The notes under the pieces were generated by a model. That model made no database searches and had not been told where the DNA came from. It saw nothing but the letters and a program-made list of their open reading frames with translations. A stretch of DNA of 64,000 bases. It comes from Pectinophora gossypiella (lineage: Eukaryota > Arthropoda > Insecta > Lepidoptera > Gelechiidae). Below, in pieces: positions 17,442-27,770 of the stretch; the first letter of the stretch is position 1, and each line of letters starts with the position of its first letter. The position numbers were made by a program, and so were the translations under genes. The stretch spans positions 434,001-498,000 of the forward strand of contig NW_026063246.1 in NCBI RefSeq assembly GCF_024362695.1, given 5' to 3'.

Positions 17442-18606
17442 GGGTAAGGTTGCTTAAGTCGTACCACGGCCTAAGTCGTACCGCGGCTATATCTTGTCTG
17501 ATACTTATAAATTGCGCCATCTAATGTTGCCCGCCTGAACTATTTAGTCGCCCGAGCAAACGTAAACAAATGGTTTGCTGGCCGGCTTCGTGCAGCAGAA
17601 ATAATTCAAAGAAGTAAGTTTTTACGCAATTTTCATTAAAATTTTTGTCTCATTCGTAAGCTTTTTATGCCAAGAATATGATCCTTACATTATTTCTTTG
17701 TTTACACTTATTTGTAATACTTAATTGGCAATCGTTTAGACATACTCAAACGTTCGAACTTTTTTAGGTTATGCCAGTGATTTTAATTTTAAACTTAGAA
17801 ACCCCGCTGCTTAAGTCGTACCTGTGCAAAATTCCTTACTCGTACCGGTACGACTTAGGTATTGAGAAAATTGTTTAATAAGTAGGAGCGTGAGCATAGG
17901 TCAGGTCTTTGATTAGAATATGCTTCTGACCACCCCCCTTAGGGAATAACGGTCGTGATGATATGGATGGATGAGTAGATGAGTAGATTTTTTACCAGAT
18001 TATAAATATGGCGAAAAGAAAGTACAATATTTGGAAGCAAGAGGATTATGGACGAAGCTTTAGAGAAACATCGGAATGGAGAAATCGGTTTTAATGACGC
18101 CTGTAGAAGATTTAATATACCAAAGCCCACACTGCGACGACATTTAAAAGGTTTGAATTGAAAAACTAAATTTGGAAGACCTAATGACATGTCACCAGAC
18201 ATGGAAGAAATACTAGCACAGCATTTGATGAATCTAGAGTCTTGTTTCTTCGGTTTGACTACCACTGAATTCAGAAAACTTGCTTTCGAGCTTGCTGAAA
18301 AATTTGAACTACCTCATCGTTTTTCTATATAGTTTATAATATGATTTCTCAAATTTATTGTCTAAGTACGACTTAGGCTATAAGTAGTACGAATTAGGCA
18401 ACCAGGCGCCTTAATCGTACCGAAGCTATATTTTGGAAAAAACGTTATAATACCTGTTTTGATAAAAGATTTTAAGTTTCTGTGATTATTAATTAAAAAG
18501 CAAATAAATAAAGATTCTTTAGATGCAGATGTTTTTGTATTATTTCTATTGTACTGAATTTTACAGCATTACTTCCTTAGGGGGTACGACTTAAGCAACC
18601 TTACCC
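17442..18606. mobile_element. Pogo-like DNA transposon, internally deleted
   Basis: This 1165-bp insertion is bounded by perfect 24-bp terminal inverted repeats (17442-17465 and 18583-18606, beginning GGGTAAGGTTGCTTAAGTCG). The target dinucleotide TA is duplicated (17440-17441, 18607-18608), and comparison with the uninterrupted BEL-1 5' LTR confirms the exact excision boundaries. TA target sites are the rule for the Tc1/mariner/pogo superfamily. A fragment of an HTH-type transposase lies inside. Subterminal copies of AAGTCGTACC or GGTACGACTT recur near both ends (about 17472, 17812, 17838, 18365, 18415). Confidence 0.9.
18048..18332 (+). pseudogene. Pogo/Tigger-type transposase N-terminal relic
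   Basis: From the ATG at 18048 the frame encodes MDEALEKHRNGEIGFNDACR and then RFNIPKPTLRRHLKG, a typical psq-type helix-turn-helix of pogo/Tigger transposases. It stops at TGA 18159-18161, and the same frame goes on to TAG 18330-18332. No DDE catalytic region follows, so the element depends on transposase made elsewhere. A frame upstream (MAKRKYN, 18008) may be the original N-terminus, displaced by a frameshift. Confidence 0.75.
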
Positions 18607-18837
18607 TACACATTTGTACGTGTTTTGTATTTTCCTTACCTTGCGTTTTACGCGCGGCTCGTGACGTAGACATGTACTTCTATACATATGATTTAGTGCA
18701 ATAAACACCTTTCACGGGAACGGACACTTTTTACTCTAACTTTCCTAACTCGTGAAAACTCAACATTTAACTACTATACTCAACTTGAACTTTGACTTAA
18801 CCACTATATACATCGTGTAGAGGCATTGGCCCCTACA

Positions 18838-19053
18838 GTAATATTCAGTAAGAAAACAGTATAATTTAGATCTCTTTTATTTATTAATCTAATATTCAAC
18901 GCTTTTTTTTTTTTGTAACTAATTATTCTAATTCTATTTGTGAGAACCTTTAATTGGTTCTGATGTTGTTATTCCAGTCTTTAACTTGTTTTTGATAACT
19001 GTTGGTTCTCCTAGAATTAAAAAATAAAATAAATAAATAAATAAATATTACAC
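18838..19053. other. AT-rich DNA, probably gypsy A leader continued
   Basis: After the second GTAAT duplication this AT-rich stretch should be the continuation of the gypsy A 5' leader, since BEL-1 interrupts it. No LTR edge could be identified. It ends in (AAAT)n-like sequence at 19020-19047. No coding potential. Confidence 0.45.
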
Positions 19054-20197
19054 ATAAAATTAAGCAAAATTAAAAATTTTGAAAAAAACCCACGACGGTA
19101 AAAATCTCATCGAAAAAGAATAAAATAACTCAAAACCCCCGACTTAACCCAATTATTATGTAACGAAATATTATATTAGACTTAAAAATACTTTCTAAAA
19201 AAGAGTTGATATCTCGAGACATCGGTAATAGATATACTTAAGTACCTAACAATGAATATGGATGTTTACAGTTTTTTCCTAACGTGTCTGTTTCTCGAAG
19301 ATATACTTAAATGTAGCGATAATAATTTTACCATAATACATAACCGAGGAATATCCGTCGAGGGCTGCCATTAACCCAGCTAAAGTTTTTCTAGTGACGT
19401 GAATACAATTATTGAAGAATTGTAGATGTTTAACGACGACATAAAATACACTTATGAGTATGATTAATTTTTTGTTGAAATTTCATATAGAAAAGGCAGC
19501 CCCCGACGGATATTCCTCGGTTATGTATTATGGTAAAATTATTATCGCTACATTTAAGTATATCTTCGAGAAACAGACACGTTAGGAAAAAACTGTAAAC
19601 ATCCATATTCATTGTTAGGTACTTAAGTATATCTATTACCGATGTCTCGAGATATCAACTCTTTTTTAGAAAGTATTTTTAAGTCTAATATAATATTTCG
19701 TTACATAATAATTGGGTTAAGTCGGGGGTTTTGAGTTATTTTATTCTTTTTCGATGAGATTTTTACCGTCGTGGGTTTTTTTCAAAATTTTTAATTTTGC
19801 TTAATTTTATGTCGTCGTTAAACATCTACAATTCTTCAATAATTGTATTCACGTCACTAGAAAAACTTTAGCTGGGTTAATGGCAGCCCCCGACGGATAT
19901 TCCTCGGTTATGTATTATGGTAAAATTATTATCGCTACATTTAAGTATATCTTCGAGAAACAGACACGTTAGGAAAAAACTGTAAACATCCATATTCATT
20001 GTTAGGTACTTAAGTATATCTATTACCGATGTCTCGAGATATCAATTCTTTTTTAGAAAGTATTTTTAAGTCTAATATAATATTTCGTTACATAATAATT
20101 GGGTTAAGTCGGGGGTTTTGAGTTATTTTATTCTTTTTCGATGAGATTTTTACCGTCGTGGGTTTTTTTCAAAATTTTTCATTTTGCTTAATTTTAT
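19054..20197. mobile_element. Fold-back-like element with 387-bp inverted arms
   Basis: The left arm (19054-19440) is the near-perfect reverse complement of the right arm (19811-20197), both 387 bp. Between them a 54-bp spacer (19441-19494) is followed by a further direct copy (19495-19810) of the outer 316 bp of the right arm. The order is thus U', V', spacer, U, V, U. There is no coding capacity. The termini read ATAAAATTAAGC and GCTTAATTTTAT. I see no clear target duplication, so superfamily is unassigned. Long inverted arms with internal repetition fit fold-back elements or a rearranged MITE cluster. Confidence 0.85.
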
Positions 20198-20246
20198 TTC
20201 AGACTTTTTAGAGAGCATATACGAATTATAATCTATACTAGCTTTT

Positions 20247-21150
20247 GCCCGCGACTTCGTCCGCGTAGCGTGTTATAAAAGAGAGATCTTTGTGTGTGTG
20301 GGAGTGCATGTCAAATTTCAAGCATCTAACTTATGCAGTATAGATTTTTTCATACAACATTTTTTCCCCGCTAACTCCCATTTTTCAAAACGCAGCCATA
20401 ACTAAACTTAGGTATGCATGCATGCTAGATTAAAAACATCTACTCCTATCTTACGCGGTTTAGATTTTTTCATACAAATGTTTTTTCCCGCTAACTCCCA
20501 TTCCCGTGGGAATTTTGCAATATCCTGTTGCAACTAAGCTTTAAGTTTACTAAGGTACCTGCATGTCAAATTTCAAACGTCTAACTTGAGTGGTTTAGAT
20601 TTTTCATACAAAAGGATTTTCCCGTTCCCGTAGGAATTTCGGGAATTCCTTTCTTAGTGCACCTCTACGGTACCTAAGGTACCTGCATGTTAAAGTTCAA
20701 ACGTCTAACTTGAGTGGTTTAGATTTTTCATCCAAAAGGATTTTCCCGCTAATTCCCGTTCCCGTAGGAATTTCGGGAATTCCTTTCTTAGTGCACCTCT
20801 ACGGTACCTAAGCTACGTCTCTTCCAAATTTCAAGTGCCTACGTTTAGCCGTTTAGGCTGTGCGTTGATATGTCAGTCAGTCAGTTTCTCCTTTTATATA
20901 TTTAGATATTTCCGTCATACATGATTTCTATGTAACTTTAACCATTAAGGCTGCTCACGCGACGGAAGCTTAAAAAATGGTATAACTTCTCCCGTTTTCC
21001 CAAAATTTCCCTTCACTACTCTGCTCCTATTGATTGTAGCGTGATGAAAAGTATACTATAACCTGCCCAGGAGTATGAAGAATATTTGTACCAAGTTTCA
21101 TTAAAATCCGTCCAGTAGTTTTTGTTTCTATAAGGAACATACAGACAGAC
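20247..21150 (+). repeat. Interspersed repeat D copy 1, 5' part
   Basis: Starts actagcttttgcccgcgact, a sequence I recall as common in lepidopteran genomes, and ends in the microsatellite acatacagacagac, where BEL-2 is inserted. The remainder is at 30028-30140. Inside are two copies of a ~130-bp unit (ggtacctgcatgtcaaattt at 20558 and about 20682). The 3' region with ccgtccagtagtttttg resembles RTE-type LINE or SINE 3' ends. It is non-coding. Copy 2 lies at 31753-33602. Confidence 0.75.
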
Positions 21151-21572
21151 TGTGGCCCCTTCGATCCTTGCCACATAAATCTTATAGACTATACCAGATA
21201 TCGATGTGATCGATGTTAGTGTTATCGATGTAAGTTGAAACTAGTAGGCGTTGAAATTAGGAGTCGTTGAAATTAAACACCGATTGGAGTTGAATCAGAG
21301 CTCCTACCCGTGTGGTGATTCTAATAAGAATGAGAGTCTAGTCCCCGCGCGCGTATATATATAGGAAAACGCCCACTAAGCGGGGCGGGGCAAGGGCGCG
21401 GCGGGGGTGTGTAGCGGTGAAGCCGCGCTCAGTCCCTATCTTTCTCTTTATTTTAAAAATAAAACTTACAAACTATTTACAATTTCTAGGCAATCATTAT
21501 ACAATCATAATATAATCATAATACAATCATAACACAATCATAATTTGCTTCTTGTTGCTTCTACGGCGAACA
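21151..21572 (-). repeat. BEL-2 3' LTR, intact
   Basis: 422 bp. On the minus strand it starts TGTTCGCCGTAG and ends GGGGCCACA. TATATATATA lies at about 21364-21373. The uninterrupted half-LINE target (AGAATGAGAGTCTA on plus) is at 21327-21340. The purine-rich GGCGGGAGAATA just upstream on the minus strand (21573-21584) is the likely polypurine tract. Confidence 0.95.
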
Positions 21573-21626
21573 TATTCTCCCGCCGCAGCTGCGCAGCTCG
21601 ATGACCACGTCGCGCAGCTGGACCAT

Positions 21627-24600
21627 CTACGGTTCGCCGTCCTCGGGTGGCGATGTTGGCAGGATGACCAGCTTCTTCGTTGGCCGCCGCAGGATCCCCT
21701 TCGTTGTCCTCACGTCGACCGCCCTCGTCTCGCCGTCTGGTCCGGGGTAGGCAGCCACGACGACACCTCGCGGCCACGAGTTGCGAGGCAGCGTGCCGTC
21801 AGCGATCAATACTAAATCGCCCACGGAGATGGAACCCTTGCTGGCTCGGGGCTCCCGCCGGTGTTGGAGTTCAGGTAGGTACTCCCGTACCCATCGCGCC
21901 CAGAACATGTCGGCTAGGCGTTGGCTCTTCCTCCAGTCTTTGCGGCCGGCGTCGTCGCCCTCCGTGAAGGCGCCTGGCATCGGCACCCGTGATGGACCTC
22001 CCAGGATGAAGTGGTTCGGAGTGAGGGCCTCTGGGTCCTCCGGTGATGTCGACACGTGTGTGAGGGGTCGACTGTTGATGGTGTGCTCGGCCTCCACCAG
22101 TAGCGTTGTCAGGACTTCTTCTTTTGGCGCGCGCTCGTGCAGCACCACGGCTAGTGCTGATTTGACGCTGCGGACCAGTCTCTCCCACGCGCCTCCCATG
22201 AATGGCGCGCTAGGAGGGATGAACTTCCAGGTGATGAAGCGAGCGGAGGCTTCTTGTTGTATGGCCTCCTCGACGGCGTGCTTCATCTCGACGTCCGCAC
22301 CGCGCAGGTTGGTACCCTGGTCTGACCAGAGCTCGGTGGGGCACCCGCGGCGGCCTATGAAGCGCCGCAGTGCCATTACTGCAGAGTCGGTGCTGAGGCT
22401 CCCGGCGAGTTCCAGGTGCACTGCCCTGGTGGTTAGGCAGGTGAAGAGGACTCCGTACCTCTTCTGACGTGCGCGACCCACGGTGACTGTCATGGGCCCA
22501 AAGTAGTCAAGCCCCGTGTAGGTGAAGGGCCGCTGGTGATGGGCTAGACGGCTCCTTGGATGATTGCCTGTCGATGGTTGGGCTGGCGTGGCCCGACGGA
22601 TGCGGCAGACCTGGCATTTCTTCAGTTCGTTGCGCACGGCGTGGCGGAGGCGCAACACCCAGTAGTGCTGTCGCACCTCATTTGCCGTTGTTTCAAACCC
22701 TCCGTGGTGTAATTGCGTGTGCACCCACTTGATGTACAGCCGCGTCCATCGGTGGTCTCCATCCAGGATGACGGGCTCCCGTTGTTCTGTTGTGATGTCG
22801 GCGGCGGCGGCGATCCTCGAGCGTAGATGTATTAGTCCCTCTTCGTCAATCATAATCGACAGTTGCTTGAGTCGACTGTCGGCCGGCAGGGGCTTCTTTC
22901 TTCTTATAGCTTCTAGCTCCGCGCTGAAGGCCTCTTCCTGCACGGCGCGTATCCATAGTTGCCGTGCGCGATGCAAGTATCGTGCCGCGAGAGGCACGAT
23001 CTTTCTCTGCTGTCTCGGCGCATGTTTGTGTCCTGTGCCTCGTCCCGTTTCTCTGTGCGCCTGTACCTTCTTCCACGTCGGGTCTTCCTCCGCACGTTTC
23101 TTGGTGCGTTTTCTAGCGGCGGCACACCTTTCTCTTCCCTTTAGTTTTTCTATGAATTGTAGGACACGCGCCGTGACACGTAGTAGTTTTGCCCACGATG
23201 AAAAACGTGTTATGTCGGGTAGCGCCTTCCCTGTTCTTTCTGCGGCGGACGTCGCGTGCACTCTCTCCTCGTTTGTGTGTTCAATAGTCTCTGAGATGTC
23301 CTCCGCCGGCCAGGTGTCTTCTGGTCGATACAGGAAAGGCGGGCCGCGGAACCAACGATGCTCGGAGGCGAAGTCTTTCGGCGTTCCTCGTGTAGCGTCG
23401 TCGGCCGGGTTGTCTCTCGTTGATACCCAACGCCATTCGTTTGTCTTAGTCTCCTCTGCTATCTCGGCGACTCGATGAGCTACGAAGGGCTTGTAGGCTC
23501 GTGGTCCCGTTCGCAACCATGATAGGACGGTCCTAGAGTCGCTCCAGAAGTAACGACGTGCAGGCTTGATGTCGTGTTCCTCTTGCGCTGTGCGGGCTAG
23601 GCGGCAGCCCATTACGGCCGCTTGGAGCTCCAGTCGTGGTATCGATGTCATCTTGCTGATAGGCGCCACTCTCCCTTTGCCGGCGATGAGCGAGATGTGT
23701 ATTTTCCCGTCCTCGTCGACGATTCGCCAGTATACCGCAGCGGCGTAGGCAGAGCTGCTTGCGTCCACGAAGGTGTGTAGCTCCACGAACCGGGCGCATG
23801 TGAGCGAGGCATAGCACCGAGGTACGGCTAGTTGTGAGAGGCGCCGCGCATGCTCCGTCCATTTTTTCCATGCTTCTGCTTCGGGGGTAGGCAGCGCGTC
23901 GTCCCATCCTATTCCGGTGCGCCAGGTGTCCTGAATGATGCGCTTCGCTTGTATGGTCACGGGCGTGGCGATTCCCAGCGGGTCGTAGAGTGACATCGTC
24001 GTTCGTAACGCTTCCCTCTTCGTTGGCACGCGCTCGCCGTGTAGTATGTCGGTGGGTATCCGGGCTTCATTCATATTGAAGGACAGCGTGTCGCGCTCTG
24101 GGTACCATATCATTCCCAGTATCTTTTCGGGAGCAAGCTTGACGATGTCTTCTTTCGCCTCGGGCGCCAATGATGATAGTACGAGTCTGGAGCTCGATGC
24201 CCATTTCTGTAGATAGTAGTTGGCGCGGCTATGTATATAGGCCACTTGACTGGAGACTTGTATTGCTTCCTCTTCCGTATCGAAGCTTGCCAAGTAGTCG
24301 TCGACGTAGTGATTGTTGATGATTGCCGCCGCCGCCGCCGGATATTCTTCTCTATATTGTTCGGCGTTCCTATTCTTCACGAAGATTGCCGTGCAGGGGG
24401 ATGAAGTAGCGCCGAATATTACACTCTTCATGCGATACTCGACAGGGGGTCCCTCTCTTCTATTTCCGCGCCAGAGGAAGCGCTGCATGTCTCGATCTTC
24501 CGTCCTTATTGAGATCCGCATAAACATGTCCTTTATGTCAGCCGTCACCGCCACTCTTCTTTGCCGGAACTTCATCAGCACTCCTGGTAGGGATCGAAGT

Positions 24601-27350
24601 AGGTCCGGCCCGGACAGTAACATGTCGTTCAGGCTGACTCCTCGCACCTTTGCGGCCGCATCGTGGACGATCCTCAATTTCTCTGGTTTCTGCGGGTTCA
24701 TAACTGCAAAGTGTGGTAAGTACCAAATCTTCGTTTTTCCCTTCGGCGGCGTGGGCGCGACTTCTGCATAGCCGTTCTCTATCAGCGTGTTCATCTGCTT
24801 CTCGTACCGCCTTTTCATTTCTTCATCGCGATCTAACTTCCTCTCTATGGCTTGAAGTCTTCTCAGGGCGGCTTCGTAGCTATTAGGAGGGTCGTAGTCG
24901 TCGCTCCTCCAGAGTAAGCCCGTTTCGTATCCTTCGTTTGTGCGGCGAGTGGTCCTCTCTAGTGTTTCAAGCGCTCTTCTTTCTTCCTCTGTGTGGAAAT
25001 GTTTCGGTTCCACTCCTAGGACTTCCAATGCGAAGTGGTCTCGAAGCAGTTTTTCTATTGCTTGATCATCTTCTACGATCCTCGCGTGATGTACTCGATG
25101 AGCGGGCCCTCCCGCCGGTGTGTGCCGCACTCCGTGCAACACCCATCCTAGGTCCGTGCGCGCGGCGACCAGTTGGCTGTCTTGCTCGCGTCTGACTTCA
25201 TGTGCCAGGAGTAGCTGCCAGTTGTCTTGTCCTATTAATACGGTTGGCGTTCCCCGGTGATAAGTCAGCTGGTCTTGTAGGTCTTCTAGGTGGCTCTGTC
25301 CCGTCACGGCGCACGCCGGCACGCTCTGCGGCGATAACTGCAGGTTCTTCATCGTGCGCGCTGAGATGCTGTAGCTGTGCGTGTCCTCTGGCGCGCTGAT
25401 GTCGAAGGTAACTCTTCTCGAAGCGCCGGCGTCCACTCGTGCCCCGGCTACTCCTTCTATGTAAAATGGCTCCGGAGGTCCCGATACGCCGATGTGTTCC
25501 GCCACCGCCGCCTCTATTAATGTGCACGTTGATCCATCGTCGAGAAGTGCGTACGTGCAGTGAGTCCCCTTAGGTCCACTTACACGAACCGGCAGAATCT
25601 TCAATAGTGCTGTAGTATTCTTCCTTTCTCTTGTCGACGCTATAGTGGCTATTACTGGGTCTTCTTCTATGTGAGTTCCCGCGTGGATGGACGCTCGTTG
25701 TTCCGGCTCGGAGTGCAGTAGGCGGTGGTGCGAGTACTTGCACCCGCCGACGTCGCACCTCCTCGTGGGACATGTGTGGCCGAACTTCCTCCGTTTCAGG
25801 CAGCGGAAACACAACCTATGTTTCTTCGCGGTTTCCCAGCGCTCGTTGACCTCTGTCTTCTTGAAATCTGCACATTCGGTGACGTGGTGTGTTTCCTTTT
25901 CGCAGACTGGACATTGTTTCCTATTGTCACCGGCCGTGACGTTTATCTTCTTTTCTTCTATGTGGTGAGTCCTCATTGTCCGCCTCAGTGGAGCGGACGC
26001 GTTCTCCCGCCGGTCGACGACTGGTGTGGCTTCCACGGGCGCGAAGCTGCCGCACCGCTCCGCTGTTCTCTCCATGAAACTTGCTAGCTTCATCAAGTCT
26101 GGTTCCTCTTCATCTTGTTCGGCCGCAAAATCGTAGTACCTATATCGCAGTGCTGACGGCATCTTCTCCACTACGTGTCGAACTACTTCCGGGTTATGCA
26201 GGTAATGTGTCTTCTTCAATGCCCTGATGGTTGCTGTAATGTTTGATATCCTCGTGGCGAAGGTGCAAATGTCCCTCGGTGATTCGGTCAGACGTGGTAG
26301 GGCCCGCAGCTTCTCCAGTTCGGCCATGACGAGGGCGTCCGGCCGCCCGAAGCGCGTAGACAGCAATCGCATCACGTCGGCAGTCGTGGTTGCACCGATG
26401 AATAAACATTGGGCGGCATCTCTTGCTGCTCCCCGAAGGCTCCGACGTAGTCTTGATAAGTTTTCTTGCTCCGTCAAATATACTGCAGTCTCTTCATAGG
26501 CGGTCTTGAAAACTAGCCATTCACTCGACGCTCCGCTGAAGATGGGCAGCTCAGGCACGGAGCGCGGGGCGATGGCGGCTGGTACTGCTCGTGCGGCCGA
26601 TGCTATCGCTGTCGCTAGTTGACTGTAATCGAAAGTTGTTGGCTTCTCTTCTATACTCCTGTGTTTCGGCTTCTCATGATCCTTTACGGTGGCAGCGGGG
26701 AAAACGGCGGCAGCGGGGGGGACGGCGGCGGCGGCGGACGGCTGCGGGGGGGACGGGTCTTCCTCGGCGGCGGGAAGCTGGTCCACCCACGTCTTGGTGC
26801 GCTCTTGCATTTCGCTCACGCTGACTATATCCGTATCGTCGTCGTCTGATTCCGCTTCTAATGTGGCGATCTTCGCCGCCGCTAGCTCCACTTCCTTCTT
26901 CAACAATTCTTCTTTAGCCTTCAGCAGCGCCAGGCGACGTCCCTTCGACGCTGAGGAACGCGGCGCTGTCGGTGCACGCTTCACCGACTTGGGCCGTAGT
27001 GTCGTGTCGTGCGTGCTTTCCCCCGTAGATTCCTCCGTCGTCGTTGCAGTCGTCGTAGTAGTGGCGGTTCCCGTCGTCGTCGTTGCGGTAGTGCCCGAGC
27101 TGTCCTCTGTGCTGGTAGCCGTGGCTGTACGGCTTGTGCTGGGTTTCCTGGTCAGCGGGGGGGCGGTGACTGGCGTCGACGCGGCTGTGGTCGGCGCAGT
27201 CCTAACGGCGGCCGTGACTGACGTTGACGCGGCGGTGGTCGACGTAGTCGTGACGACGGGGGCGACGGCGGCGGCGGCGGCGGCGGGTGCCGACTCGGCG
27301 GCGGTCGGCGTTGGGCGAGTTTCTACGGACTTCATGCTCCTAGTCTTCAT
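21627..27350 (-). CDS. gag-pol: BEL-2 Gag-Pol polyprotein
   Basis: 1907 residues from the ATG at 27350, only 38 bp inside the 5' LTR. In order: a Thr/Ala-rich low-complexity N-terminus (1-130); the Gag DUF1759 domain from about 265 (ELPIFSGASSEWLVFKTAY); zinc clusters near 482-530 (CPVCEKETHHVTEC, CFRCLKRRKFGHTC); the DUF1758-type protease near 603 (YALLDDGSTCTLIEAAVAEH); RT near 890-1130 with YVDDYLASF at about 1015; RNase H near 1195 (HTFVDASSSAYAAAVYW); integrase H2C2 at about 1545-1580 (HTQLHHGG, CQVC); a complete D,D,E core at about 1612, 1677 and 1720 (GLDYFGP, WSDQGTN, GGAWERL); and DUF5641 to about 1895. All catalytic residues are present. One continuous frame means Gag and Pol are made as one protein and separated by the protease. 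Confidence 0.96.
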   Translation of the reverse strand: MKTRSMKSVETRPTPTAAESAPAAAAAAVAPVVTTTSTTAASTSVTAAVRTAPTTAASTPVTAPPLTRKPSTSRTATATSTEDSSGTTATTTTGTATTTTTATTTEESTGESTHDTTLRPKSVKRAPTAPRSSASKGRRLALLKAKEELLKKEVELAAAKIATLEAESDDDDTDIVSVSEMQERTKTWVDQLPAAEEDPSPPQPSAAAAVPPAAAVFPAATVKDHEKPKHRSIEEKPTTFDYSQLATAIASAARAVPAAIAPRSVPELPIFSGASSEWLVFKTAYEETAVYLTEQENLSRLRRSLRGAARDAAQCLFIGATTTADVMRLLSTRFGRPDALVMAELEKLRALPRLTESPRDICTFATRISNITATIRALKKTHYLHNPEVVRHVVEKMPSALRYRYYDFAAEQDEEEPDLMKLASFMERTAERCGSFAPVEATPVVDRRENASAPLRRTMRTHHIEEKKINVTAGDNRKQCPVCEKETHHVTECADFKKTEVNERWETAKKHRLCFRCLKRRKFGHTCPTRRCDVGGCKYSHHRLLHSEPEQRASIHAGTHIEEDPVIATIASTRERKNTTALLKILPVRVSGPKGTHCTYALLDDGSTCTLIEAAVAEHIGVSGPPEPFYIEGVAGARVDAGASRRVTFDISAPEDTHSYSISARTMKNLQLSPQSVPACAVTGQSHLEDLQDQLTYHRGTPTVLIGQDNWQLLLAHEVRREQDSQLVAARTDLGWVLHGVRHTPAGGPAHRVHHARIVEDDQAIEKLLRDHFALEVLGVEPKHFHTEEERRALETLERTTRRTNEGYETGLLWRSDDYDPPNSYEAALRRLQAIERKLDRDEEMKRRYEKQMNTLIENGYAEVAPTPPKGKTKIWYLPHFAVMNPQKPEKLRIVHDAAAKVRGVSLNDMLLSGPDLLRSLPGVLMKFRQRRVAVTADIKDMFMRISIRTEDRDMQRFLWRGNRREGPPVEYRMKSVIFGATSSPCTAIFVKNRNAEQYREEYPAAAAAIINNHYVDDYLASFDTEEEAIQVSSQVAYIHSRANYYLQKWASSSRLVLSSLAPEAKEDIVKLAPEKILGMIWYPERDTLSFNMNEARIPTDILHGERVPTKREALRTTMSLYDPLGIATPVTIQAKRIIQDTWRTGIGWDDALPTPEAEAWKKWTEHARRLSQLAVPRCYASLTCARFVELHTFVDASSSAYAAAVYWRIVDEDGKIHISLIAGKGRVAPISKMTSIPRLELQAAVMGCRLARTAQEEHDIKPARRYFWSDSRTVLSWLRTGPRAYKPFVAHRVAEIAEETKTNEWRWVSTRDNPADDATRGTPKDFASEHRWFRGPPFLYRPEDTWPAEDISETIEHTNEERVHATSAAERTGKALPDITRFSSWAKLLRVTARVLQFIEKLKGRERCAAARKRTKKRAEEDPTWKKVQAHRETGRGTGHKHAPRQQRKIVPLAARYLHRARQLWIRAVQEEAFSAELEAIRRKKPLPADSRLKQLSIMIDEEGLIHLRSRIAAAADITTEQREPVILDGDHRWTRLYIKWVHTQLHHGGFETTANEVRQHYWVLRLRHAVRNELKKCQVCRIRRATPAQPSTGNHPRSRLAHHQRPFTYTGLDYFGPMTVTVGRARQKRYGVLFTCLTTRAVHLELAGSLSTDSAVMALRRFIGRRGCPTELWSDQGTNLRGADVEMKHAVEEAIQQEASARFITWKFIPPSAPFMGGAWERLVRSVKSALAVVLHERAPKEEVLTTLLVEAEHTINSRPLTHVSTSPEDPEALTPNHFILGGPSRVPMPGAFTEGDDAGRKDWRKSQRLADMFWARWVREYLPELQHRREPRASKGSISVGDLVLIADGTLPRNSWPRGVVVAAYPGPDGETRAVDVRTTKGILRRPTKKLVILPTSPPEDGEP

Positions 27351-27388
27351 ATCCGCTGTTTCTTCAATCCGGCTCGAAGGAGAATTTA
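27351..27388 (-). promoter_or_regulatory. BEL-2 short leader with putative primer-binding region
   Basis: Only 38 bp separate LTR and ATG. The minus strand reads taaattctccttcgagccgg; the core ttcgagccgga also follows the BEL-1 5' LTR. Another copy of the related ccttcgagccagatttc is at 31425-31442 (minus), perhaps a relic of a further BEL insertion. Confidence 0.6.
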
Positions 27389-27589
27389 TGTGGCCCCTTC
27401 GATCCTTGCCACATAAATCTTATAGACTATACCAGATATCGATGTGATCGATGTTAGTGTTATCGATGTAAGTTGAAACTAGTAGGCGTTGAAATTAGGA
27501 GTCGTTGAAATTAAACACCGATTGGAGTTGAATCAGAGCTCCTACCCGTGTGGTGATTCTAATAAGAATGAGAGTCTACGGCCGGTTGC

Positions 27590-27770
27590 TTCTTCTCGTC
27601 GCGGGCGAAGCCCGCGGCGGGGAGACGTCCTCGGGGCTATGCCCCCTTGACGTGGCCTCAGTCGCCGCCCGCAGAAACGGGCGTGGCACGTGGGTGGGAC
27701 ACGGCGGGCGATGATCGCCCCTCCGTGAGCCCGATGGTGAGTCTTGTCCGAGGTGCCGCCAGCGAGGTCG
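27590..27770 (-). promoter_or_regulatory. Half-LINE copy 2 3' UTR hairpin cluster
   Basis: Minus strand: gcgggcttcgcccgcgac near the end, a ggcatagcccc-type hairpin, and a further stem around 27668-27690, in the same order as copy 1. The final stem is 8-9 bp with a TTC loop. Sequence between the stems has changed more than the stems themselves, for example GCCGCGGGC against GTCGCGGGC. Confidence 0.65.

Larger units (their letters stand above)
4641..18837 (+). mobile_element. BEL-1: env-bearing BEL/Pao LTR element, nested host of three other elements
   Basis: Two 249-bp LTRs starting TGTATAAGC and ending CCCCTACA bound this element, and the 5-bp sequence GTAAT occurs directly outside each end (4636-4640, 18838-18842). 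By eye the LTRs differ at two positions. Between them lie a BEL/Pao gag-protease-RT-RNase H-integrase region and an envelope gene. Removing the nested insertions (element C with the half-LINE inside it, and the pogo-like element) leaves a BEL element of about 8.3 kb, a normal size for an env-bearing member. Pol has one in-frame TGA (9176-9178) and a frameshift near 9600. Env has several frame breaks, so this copy is defective. Confidence 0.93.
17422..18837 (+). repeat. BEL-1 3' LTR, interrupted by a pogo-like transposon
   Basis: LTR bases are 17422-17441 and 18609-18837. Without the transposon and one TA duplication the length is 249 bp, equal to the 5' LTR. The downstream flank GTAAT (18838-18842) matches the upstream flank. 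Confidence 0.93.
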
